The notes below the pieces were generated by a model. That model saw nothing but the letters and a program-made list of their open reading frames with translations, did not search any database and was not told the DNA's origin. From Yamagishiella unicocca (Eukaryota > Chlorophyta > Chlorophyceae > Chlamydomonadales > Volvocaceae), in assembly GCA_003116995.1 (NCBI GenBank), contig BDSL01000021.1:124001-188000 (forward strand): 64,000 nt of DNA, written 5' to 3'. The stretch's first letter is position 1. Every line of letters begins with the position of its first letter. A program made the position numbers and the translations under genes. Below are positions 55,786 to 64,000 of this stretch, in pieces.

Positions 55786-56735
55786 CACCGCTTGGTGGGC
55801 AGTCGCTGCTGCGCGGCGCCGCGCGGGGAAGAGTGGGAAGGCAGGGACACCCGCTGCCCGTAACCCACGCTGCCTCCCATGAATGGGGGCAGACGGGCAG
55901 ACCTCCACGTCAGTATGGGTACGCCCATCATCTATTACCCGTTGTCGTTCCGCTCGTCCAACACCCCGCACGTTCCGACACCATACATTGGAGGCGCCTC
56001 CTGCTCATATCCGCACCCGCTGCTGTGCCATCGCAGTATAAAGCACCGAGCGATAGCAAGGGACAAAGCAACGGACAAACTTTGTTGCGATGTAAAGTAC
56101 ATTCCGAAGAGCTAGCCCCGGTCAGCCACCCCCCGTCGGACGTCATCAGGCTGGTCTCTTCGGTGCTCCTGGCTCCGCTAATGTGCCACACCCCGTTTGC
56201 CTCGGCTCCGCGGCCGGCGCGGCCCGCAGCCAGCAGGAGCCGCACCAACCACCATCAGTTCTTTACTCGTAACCCTAGTCGCGGCGGCTTGGATCGAAAG
56301 CAATCGCGCTCCGCAGTTAACAAGGCAAGCACCCACAACGGCGCATCAGGCGTACAATGTGCGGTACTGTACGATTGCTGCTAGTGCGTGTATGATAGGA
56401 TGTACGGAACACGTGGACTCTCGAAAAACGGCGGCCAACGTGCAAAGCAGCTGGCCTCGCCCGCGTCCCTTGCAGAGCCCCCGCCACCACCACATTGCTT
56501 TATTTGCCTCTCCTCCACTTACCCCTACCCGGCGCCTCTCCACACCCAACCATCGCCCTCGGCTAGAAACCCGATCAACACGTGCAGCATCCCATAACCC
56601 ACCCCCACCATCCCAGTACGACCTCCCACCTTTTCATCCAAACTCGCAGCCCGCTGCTGCACCCCTCAAGCGCGCACTCGCCCCCGGACACCTGCCTCCG
56701 CGACACCTGCCCCAGCCCCAACCTCAGCCTCGGCC
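55786..56735. other. Convergent intergenic region between COQ5 and the CotH gene
   Basis: No convincing gene. A partial motif-B copy (GTTCTTTACTCGTAACCCTA) lies at about 56258-56279. No minus-strand TGTAA was found for the CotH gene. Confidence 0.4.
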
Positions 56736-59700
56736 TCAGCGCCCGAAGCCCAGCCCCTCCTGGACCGCCCTGTTGAGCGGCCTGCCGGTCAGCACTGCCC
56801 CCACGATCCCAGTCACCAGGTTGGGGGGCTGCGGCGCCGCCATCTGGGGGCTGCTGCCCAGCAGCGCCCCATCCAGCCACCTCGCCCGCGCCAGCAGCCA
56901 CGAGCGCACCGCGTCCACCTGCGAGGGAGGGGGGGAAGGGGGGGGGGCGGCGGAGATCATGGCCGGGTTATAGGGCGGACCCATCACTGCTCCCGGTGGG
57001 AGCTGCGCCATACCCACACGCAAACAGAGCTCTAGCGGTTGGGCCTCCGCCCTCCGACACGGCTTGTCCTCACAACCCTCCCTGCCGCCCTCCCTGCCGC
57101 CCTCCCTGCCGCCCTCCCTGCCGCCCTCCCTGCCGCCCTCCCTGCCGCCCTCCCTGCCGCCCTCCCTGCCGCCCTCCCTGCCGCCCTCCCTGCCGCCCTC
57201 CCTGCCGCCCTCCCTGCCGCCCTCCCTGCCGCCCTCCCTGCCGCCCTCCCTGCCGCCCGGTCGCACCTCCTCCTCCCACGAGCCCCTGCTGGGGGCCAGG
57301 GTCACGAAGCGCTGGTTGGAGGAAACAGAGGACAGCGGCCAGAGCCCGAAGTTGCGGCGGGCTGCCTCTGGCGGGATCAAGGCGCGCAGCCGCTCCACCA
57401 TGGCCCGGAGGGCGGAATCGGACCAGAGGCCGCCGCCTGGGGGAGGGGGAAGGATGGATACGGGGCTTGGGGTTTTAGGGTTTATGGATTCAGAGGCCGG
57501 GCCAACGCGAGCAACGGCATGCGCCCTTCTTCGCCCTCCGTTGCCCTCCCGTGCAGGCCCGACCCTCCCTGCTCAGTTCCTCCTCCGCGGCGTCGTCATA
57601 CCCCCTCACCGCCCTCTTCCTCAAAACCCTCACCGCCCTCTCGCAGCTGCCGCCACCTCTCAGCGACGGCGCTGCGCCACCAGCCGGCCTGCGCCAGGCT
57701 GCTCATCCACACAGCCACCTGGCCGCTATTCTGTACGGCAGGAGCCGCGTAGCGCCAGCCGCAGCCCGTCGGTGACGACACCTCGACCTCATTGCCGTAC
57801 GCCAGGTTCTTGTCCCACACGGGCCCAGCCACCAGCGGGCCGCCACGGTCCTGCAGGAGGGGCCGGGGCCGGGAGAGGGGCTTGGATTCGTGTATGTCCC
57901 TGTGCCATTTGCACCCACTCCACCCTCCTGCGCGCCAGTTGCCACCACCCCCCTACACACATACGCACCGACGGTTCGGCTCAGTGAATTTTCGCTGCTT
58001 AGCAAGGAGTAAATCAACACACCTTGTGCAAGTACACGCTGGACACGAACCCGTCGTAGTCGCACCCTAGCTCCGTGTGCAGCAGGAAGTCCGTGAGGGC
58101 GGGCAGGTCCAGCAGTCGGGACAGGCGGGAGGCAGAGGGGGAGGAGGCGGAGGGGCCCAGCAAGGTGGAGGACACGTTGGCCAGCAGCGAGGACACGTAG
58201 CGCCGGGAGGCGGGGGAGGCCTTGGAGGCCTGAGGGGGAGGGGAGGGGAGGGAGAGGGGGTGGCGAGGAGCGGGAACAGCAGTCAGGGGCTTTGGCGGGG
58301 CTTTAAACCCGCATCACAGCCGCGGCTTGCATCACCACACTCCGTGCTGTCCGCGCCCGTCCTTTCGATTGGTTGAATTCCCATATCGGTAGAGTTTCGC
58401 GACTCGGCAGGCAGTAGGAACCCTCGGTTCGCCGGATATCCCCCTCGCGGCCTACCTTCGGGTACTTGAAGTCCACCCGGGTGGGCCCCAGCCGGGCGGC
58501 GGGTGCGGCCCCGACCTCCCCCAGCTGGGTGGACCACCACTCGGTGGCGGCGGCGTTGGACAGCTCTAAGATATAGCCGCCGCTGAGATCTAAGGGGTTC
58601 CAAGAGCGGAACGAGCAGGGACAGGGGGGGGCTGCTTGAGGGGCCCTCAGCTGGCCTGGTGGGCGGCTAGTGCGTCGGGCCTCATGCGTGGCGGTGTGTC
58701 TTTACGAGGCCGCCGCAGCCCCCGCCCCCTTCCCCGGCCCCCCAAGCTCACCCTGCTGCAGCCGCTGCACGTTGACCCGCTGGCGGCCCCGGTCAATGGA
58801 CTCTGTGAGGGCGTACACTCCCCTGGGGAAGTCAGGGGGGTGGGGGGAGGTGTATGCGGGGGCCGGCAGGTGAGCGGTCGTGGCAACGTAGGGACTGCAC
58901 CAAGGGGGCCGGAGGAGGCTGGGTTTGGCCCCCCTTCCCCCGGCTGTCCTAAAGTAGCCCCCGGCTGTTCTAATCGGTTTTCCCTTTCGTACACGGGTTT
59001 TCCTTGCAACCCCCCCCCCAGCCCACCTGTAGTGGCGGGCGGTGTCCAGGGCCGGGGAGCCATCCTCGACCACAAACAGCTCCACGAAGGAACAGCGGGG
59101 GGCCCAATGACCTGAGGGAGTGTACGGCGTACGGTACGGCAGGGCGCCGCGCCGGGTGTGCGTTCTGGAGATGTGGGTGCAGGTCGATGCAGCTGGGGTG
59201 GTGAGGGGTCTTGAGGTGCCCCGGGGCCCCTCGCTTCGTGACTTCCTCCCCAAAACACACACGCGCAGACACACACACACACAACAAAATCACCAGGAGG
59301 GAGGCCAACCCGCCTTCCCGCCCCTCGGGGCCTTGCACCTTGCGCCCTGGCCAGCTCGTACGATAGCGCATCCCGTATGAGGGAGCGGTCCAGGGACGGG
59401 CCGTACAGCACCCAGTCGGCGGCGGCAGGCATGCCCAGCAGCGGTGCGGGGGCGGTGCTGCCGTTGCGAAAGCGGAGCTCCTGGGGAGAGGAGGGCGGGC
59501 AGGTAGGTGGAGGGATCGATGGTCTAGATTTCCATCCTTTGCGTCCTGGACGGCAGCAACACAGCATCCAGCACTGACCGTAGGCCTGACTCTCCCTCCC
59601 CCTTCCCCCTCCCTCCGGGCTGGCTTGCGTTACCGCCAGCCGCCATGTCCAAGTAAGGAAATCTTAACCCTTTTCCCTCCCGTCTCTCCCTCCTTCCCGT

Positions 59701-60836
59701 CCCTCCCTCCTTCCCGTCCCTCCCTCCTTCCCGTCCCTCCCTCCTTCCCGTCCCACCCTTCTTCTCCCCCGGCCCTGCTCCCCGGCCCTCCCGCCCACCC
59801 TCATGAAGGGGAGGGGGGTCCACCTACGATCGAGTAGCTCTTCTTGTCCGCCGCCTGCGAGGAACGCCCCCGCAGCTCCGCACCCGCTGCCGTCACCAGC
59901 TGGGGCGGGGTGCTGCAGCCCAGACAGCAGGACCGGCCGCCTGGGGGGGGGGGCCGGGAGGGGCGCCGACGGCTGGGCTGTGGGGAAAGAGCTGGTAGAG
60001 CTGGCAACCCAGGGATCTGCAGTGATGCGAGGAGGGCCCCGCTGCCGCTGTCGGGTGCCCTAGCCTCGGGACAGGGAGGGAATAAGGTCGTCTGGCCAGC
60101 TGCTGCCCCCCGCCTGCCGCCCCACTGTTATTGCTCTCGTCACTCAACTCGCAACCGTCGCTTCGCCCTCCCCCCTCATCCCCGTACAGACCAACGGGTT
60201 TCCTATCACCCCCCCTACCGCCGCCCTCCGCCTCCTCTTCCGCGCAGCCGCCGACCAGCAGACCCGCGGGACCCTTTGGCTCGTTGGGCAGCGGCCCTGG
60301 AGAGCCCAGCACCAGCGGCGGCAGCGCGCTGCGGAACTGCGGCAGCTGCAGCAACGAGATGTCGTACGCCTGGAGTGGAAAGCCACAACCGAGCGGGCGC
60401 AATAGCCAAGACATAAACATAGCAGTCCTAGGTGGCGAGCAGGGGAGGGCGCGACACACGGGGCGGGGTGCGGAGCACAGGGCTGGGGCTGAGATTTTCT
60501 CCTGGCCTCGCAGACAGGACGACTCCCTGGAGCGCGACTGTGTCGGGGGCCCCGCCGCCGCCCCTCGGCACCCTCCTCCACCTGCGAGACCACCGCCACC
60601 AGCAGCGCCAGCGCCAGGCGCCCCGCGACCAGCTTGGCGACCGAGGGCCGCACAGGGCCCAACAGGCCCCGGAGGCAGCCGAAGGTGGCGGAGCAGGAGG
60701 CGTGGCTGGAGCGGAGGTGGCGCTGACTTCGCCCGCATGCCTCACCACCACCACCTCCACCACCAGCAGGCATCGGGCAGCTCGCCCCGCTGCTGGCGCG
60801 CCGCACCACCACCCTCGCCGCTGAGTGCCCGAGCAT
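56736..60836 (-). CDS. CotH-family kinase homologue with N-terminal membrane anchor, 575 aa, 11 exons
   Basis: CotH proteins are atypical secretory kinases, first known from Bacillus spore coats, that phosphorylate proteins. Exons 60836-60582, 60369-60219, 59940-59828, 59480-59339, 59111-59027, 58822-58752, 58589-58456, 58229-58023, 57850-57634, 57436-57267 and 56918-56736 join with all phases consistent. Residues 66-84 (VAGRLALALLVAVVSQ) form a signal anchor. Family landmarks in order: ISLLQLPQFRSALPPLVL, ELRGRSSQAADKKSYSIEL, DWVLYGPSLDRSLIRDALSY, CSFVELFVVEDG, GVYALTESIDRGRQRV, DLSGGYILELSN, VDFKYPK, GPVWDKNLAYGN (395-406, containing the conserved WD acid). An upstream ATG at 61244 is in frame, but the CTR gene's poly(A) signal at 61087 lies between, so 60836 is preferred. 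The substrate and compartment (secretory lumen or cell surface) are inference. Confidence 0.88.
57070..57256. repeat. 12-bp CCCTCCCTGCCG minisatellite in the last CotH intron
   Basis: About 15 perfect copies within the intron 57266-56919. On the minus strand each unit encodes REGG, in frame with both flanking exons. Confidence 0.95.
58990..59018 (-). repeat. Diverged dispersed motif A in CotH intron 5
   Basis: ACACGGGTTTTCCTTGCAAC followed by a C run, resembling the inverse of TTCGAGGGAAACCCGTGG, inside the intron 58823-59026. Confidence 0.45.
59690..59760. repeat. CCCTCCTTCCCGT tandem repeat in CotH intron 3
   Basis: Four to five copies of CCCTCCCTCCTTCCCGT in the intron 59481-59827, a polypyrimidine-rich microsatellite-like tract. 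Confidence 0.8.
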
Positions 60837-61086
60837 CCGCCTCCTTGACCTCCTGCTGCTGCCACAGAATTTAACTACTCCAGACACCGCGAGGGGGCAA
60901 ACCGGTGCCCCTCGTAAGCGAGCGCTGCGGCTGCTGTGTACCGTAGGCGCCGGCTGGACGGGTGGCTGGTCGGGTGGGCCGGCCGTGGCTGCCAAGTAAA
61001 GCTCGCACGCTGTTGGGCTGCGTGGCTGGTCTGATCGGACGGCAGCAACGGGGTGCAGCGTGAATGCGAGAGATAACCGGTACGAG

Positions 61087-61091
61087 TTACA
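61087..61091 (-). terminator. TGTAA poly(A) signal of the copper transporter gene
   Basis: TTACA on the plus strand, about 460 nt beyond the CTR stop. It separates that transcript from the CotH start at 60836. Confidence 0.45.
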
Positions 61092-61550
61092 GTGGATTAA
61101 GCTTGTTGTGCAGGTGGGGGAGCAGTTGGAGCTGTCAAAGCTGAGCGCTGTGATTGGGGGACCCGCGGGACGGCTTCGAAGGCTGTCGCACCAGCGAAAT
61201 TTGCTTGAGTAGGACTTGACGCAGTAGGGCGCTGCCGTCTCCATTGCATGCCGAAATGCTGCTGAGCGCGGTCAGCATCAATCAGACATCAATCAATATC
61301 CTTAACCGTCATTAAAATATCGTACAATATGCACCGAACCCGAAGTCACATGTTCGCCGTGTGGCGCGCGCAGAGCACCCTCCTGGCTTTTATCATAGGC
61401 CAGGCAATTGCAGGTCGCAGAGCTATCGCTTCCGCTAGGACCGAAAACGCACGAAATCGGCCTTTTGATGCGCTCCAGGGCCTTATCTCCCTTACTAAGG
61501 TGGGCGACGCGACTGGCAGCAGCTTCCCTCCCCTCCCCTCTCCCTCCACG

Positions 61551-62263
61551 TCAGCTTCCGTGGCACGAGTCCCCGCGAACCAGTGGTGGCGCCATCACTC
61601 GCTCGCCGTGGAAAACGTAGAATCCCAGGCCAAATCCCAGGAGGACGGAGGCGAAGACGCCGAAGTTCATGCTCATGACCGCCAGCATGAGCATGTACGA
61701 CAGCATCAGGCTCAGCACGTGGAGCCCTGATTGCACCAACCGCTCCCCCTGGCTCGTGGACGCTGATACCAACCTGCGATGGAGGAGGAGGCGGTTTAGG
61801 GGGAGAGATGGAGATAAGGGGGCAGGCGGCGGGGCAGTCAAGCGACGCAAGAGAATCTTTCGGATAGTGCTAGGATGCCATTTGCTCACTTTGGGTCGTG
61901 CGAATTTCGCAGCACCTCCAGCTCTTCGCCGACGTTGCTTGTTGTGTGCGCCCGTGTTCGGCGGTAAGCTGTTATGCCTTCGTGCACGAACGCAAGCAGG
62001 CACAATCCGACGAGCACGGCCAGGTATGAAGCGAGCGTGTCCGTCTGAAGAGACGTGAACCATAGTGTTGTCCGAAACCCGTATTCAAACGCCATCGCCA
62101 TCGGCATCGTCTGTTGCTGCTGCATGTGGTCGTGGCCTTGGTCGTCATGTGAATGCACGTGTGCGTGGATAGGCGCCGTTGATGGCCCTCGCAGTATGGG
62201 CGTAGAGCATAGGAGTACTGCAACGATGCCGAGGACAACAAGGTTTGGCCATTGTCCGAGCAT
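61551..62263 (-). CDS. CTR-type copper transporter, 198 aa, 2 exons
   Basis: Imports Cu(I) across plasma or endomembranes as a trimer. Exon 62263-61890 joins exon 61773-61551 in phase 2. Start: ATG at 62263 (MLGQWPNLVVLGIVAVLLCS), a hydrophobic start that may be a signal peptide. A His/Asp-rich extracytosolic segment (APIHAHVHSHDDQGHDHMQ) and Met cluster (MPMAMAFEYG) precede TM1 (TDTLASYLAVLVGLCLLAFV). TM2 contains the selectivity motif M154xxxM158 (YMLMLAVMSMN), and TM3 has the GxxxG packing motif (LLGFGLGFYVF). Length and motif order match the small COPT/CTR proteins of plants and algae. I cannot tell which paralogue it is. The C-terminus (LVRGDSCHGS) has one Cys-His pair, as in many CTR tails. 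Confidence 0.92.
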
Positions 62264-62473
62264 TATTATCGTGCGCGAGACTCTCCGACAGCTAGCTCGG
62301 CTGCGAGCAGGTGGCAGTATACTGCGATTTATTTCTGTACGCTGAAATTTAAATCATCAGTGCAGACCAACTGGACAGAAAAATCCCTGTCCAAAAATCC
62401 AAATGCAAAAGACGCCGAAAGTAACCATTTACCTATTCGCTGAGAGGCTTTGAAAACATGCCCACGCGCATTG

Positions 62474-62478
62474 TTACA
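62474..62478 (-). terminator. TGTAA poly(A) signal of the methyltransferase gene
   Basis: TTACA on the plus strand, about 500 nt beyond the stop at 62976 and 210 nt before the CTR start. Confidence 0.4.
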
Positions 62479-62975
62479 TGTCAGTTGTGTGGCATGTCAA
62501 CCGGGAGCGACTTGCATATGTCGACAGCGTAACTTTTGCGTTTGTACGGCGTGCCGCTTCGATCGCCGATGGCGACGAGACGCTGCGTCGCTGAGATGTT
62601 GACCTCAGCCAGCCGCAGCCATCCAATTCGGACCGTATAACATATGTCTGCGAGTACCGCCTTATAGCAATGTTTTTCGAGGGCGGGGACATCAGGGCCC
62701 CGGTTACCGGTATACAGAGTCACAGGTCACAACGCCCCAACGTCCCCTTATAGCCAAGCAATCCACAGCCACTCATCTTTTGAGCCGAACGCTTAAGTAA
62801 ACACTTGTACAGCGGTGTAGGGTGCAGACGGATTGCAGTTCCCTGCGCCGTCTAGCCGCGATGAACCGTCTCACCAACGGCGCTCAGCAGCAGCAGCAGC
62901 CAACCTAACGCTCGTGTCCCTCACGCTCCCCTCCACGCTGTCCCGCGTAGCGCCTCTCTCCGCCCCTCTCGCCCC

Positions 62976-63860
62976 TCACGCGCCACACGCCTGTCCCCCC
63001 GCTCTGTCACCGCCCTGCGCTCCCAGCCGCATCACGCACAGGTGCCCCCAGATGGGGTCCCCCCCGTTGTACCGAATGATGGACTGCGAAGCGGACACCA
63101 GCTCCCACCCGCACGCCGCTCCAGTCCTCTGCAGGTACTCCTGGCTGTGAGCGTAACGCCCGGTCACCTGCAACCGCAGACCCGGGCAGCCGGCAGATGA
63201 CCCCTCACCCGCCCCGCTGCAGCCGCCGCCGCTGGCAGGAGCCGAGCTGGCGCCGGACACCGCCTCCCCGCTGGACCTCCGCTGCCGGCGCTCCGGAACC
63301 GCCAGGCCGCGCTTGACCTTGCCCGCAGCCGCCAGCTCCAGCGCCTCCGTTGAGAACGCCAGCACCGCCCCCGGCGCCGCCGCCGCCGCCGCTGCCCTCA
63401 TCACCGGCAGCAGGTCGCCGATGTACACGAACACGTCAGCCGCCACTAACAGGTCGTATGGCACAGCAGCGCCGCCGCCGTCACGGTCTTGAAGTCCCGC
63501 CGCCGCCGCCGCCGCCAGCGCCGCCGTTTCCCCCTCCAGGAACGCCACCAGCTCCCCCACCGCCAGGCGGCTGTAGCAGCCCCGCCTGCCCGCCTGGTCA
63601 ACCATGCCGGGCGACAGGTCAACGCCCTCCACCACGTCACAGTACGGCAGCAACAGGGGGCCCATAAGGCCTGTCCCGCACCCCAGGTCCACGCAGCGCC
63701 GCCACCTTGGCGGCGAGCCACCGCCGGCGGGGCCGCTTCGACCGCTGCAGCTGACGTCGCCGCCGGTGCTCGCTGCGCTGCTGGCGGTGCGCGCGCTGTC
63801 GTACGCCGCGAGCAGCTGGTCTCGGAGCGCCTCCGGGGTGCGGTACTGCAGCTTGTTGAC
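62976..63860 (-). CDS. SAM-dependent methyltransferase, C-terminal exon (5' part outside window)
   Basis: A single 295-codon exon beginning after the acceptor CACTGAAG at 63860 and ending at the stop at 62976. It reads VNKLQYRTPEALRDQLLAAY, a low-complexity insert, SAM motif I CVDLGCGTGLMGPLL, VVEGVDLSPGMVDQA, a poly-Ala insert, YDLLVAADVFVYIGDL, GAVLAFSTEALE, TGRYAHSQEYLQ and IIRYNGGDPIWGHLCVM. The pattern YRTPE...DLGCGTGL...ADVFVYIGDL matches methyltransferases that in bacteria follow TPR repeats. The missing N-terminal exons could carry such repeats. Substrate unknown. Confidence 0.8.
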   Translation of the reverse strand, partial: VNKLQYRTPEALRDQLLAAYDSARTASSAASTGGDVSCSGRSGPAGGGSPPRWRRCVDLGCGTGLMGPLLLPYCDVVEGVDLSPGMVDQAGRRGCYSRLAVGELVAFLEGETAALAAAAAAGLQDRDGGGAAVPYDLLVAADVFVYIGDLLPVMRAAAAAAAPGAVLAFSTEALELAAAGKVKRGLAVPERRQRRSSGEAVSGASSAPASGGGCSGAGEGSSAGCPGLRLQVTGRYAHSQEYLQRTGAACGWELVSASQSIIRYNGGDPIWGHLCVMRLGAQGGDRAGGQACGA

Positions 63861-64000
63861 CTTCAGTGGGCGGGTGGCGGCAGCATGAGGGGTGGTTGTG
63901 GAGGGTGAGAGCGGCGAGGCGCTGCTGCCACCCACAATCCCCACCAGACACCAGACACCATCCCTAATCCCACAAGGATACCCACAATTCGTTAACAGCT

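Noticed and set aside
57039..57987. Plus-strand ORFs of Pro/Ser/Leu repeats
   Set aside because: Antisense to the CotH exons and to the 12-bp intron minisatellite; no splice or family support.
60837..61244. Longer CotH start at the in-frame ATG 61244
   Set aside because: It would overlap the poly(A) signal region of the copper transporter gene and adds a low-complexity leader without family similarity; ATG 60836 precedes the signal anchor.

Overview
The window looks like nuclear DNA of a volvocine green alga, Chlamydomonas or a close relative. Coding sequence is very GC-rich. Genes are cut into many short exons with GTGAG/GTGCG-type donors and YAG acceptors, putative TGTAA poly(A) signals follow several genes, and proteins carry Ala/Gly/Pro-rich spacers. 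No bacterial-type operon is present. All gene models below were assembled by hand from splice sites and codon phase; none has transcript support.

Left arm (1-20,030): mostly minus-strand genes. They are a very large low-complexity membrane-anchored protein that runs off the left edge, two exons just upstream that may belong to it, a 480-aa uncharacterised protein, and an 832-aa coiled-coil protein (10 exons, all phases consistent). A small plus-strand gene is suggested at 7.7-9.2 kb.

Middle (20,030-35,500): a repeat and transposon zone. It holds degenerate retroelement coding sequence with a 42-bp direct repeat; a 142-bp satellite array interrupted by a 3.95-kb element with about 193-bp terminal inverted repeats and a 7-bp target duplication; inside that element a 177-bp satellite with a four-monomer higher-order repeat; a 112-bp repeat array; a 1.2-kb array of a 21-bp minisatellite joined to an unidentified ORF on one side and a Ty3/gypsy RNase H fragment on the other; and a 51-bp tandem array.

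Right arm (35,522-64,000): well-supported genes. They are phosphatidylinositol 4-kinase alpha (+, 25 exons, 2,225 aa), an organelle-type rhomboid protease (-), COQ5 ubiquinone C-methyltransferase (+), a CotH-family protein kinase homologue with a membrane anchor (-), a CTR-type copper transporter (-) and the 3' exon of a SAM methyltransferase (-).

The neighbours do not form one pathway. The closest functional link is the divergent rhomboid/COQ5 pair, since both proteins have organelle-targeting-like N-termini. The main unexplained signal is a set of short dispersed motifs that recur inside introns of unrelated genes in both orientations, which resembles intron-resident or intron-generating mobile DNA.
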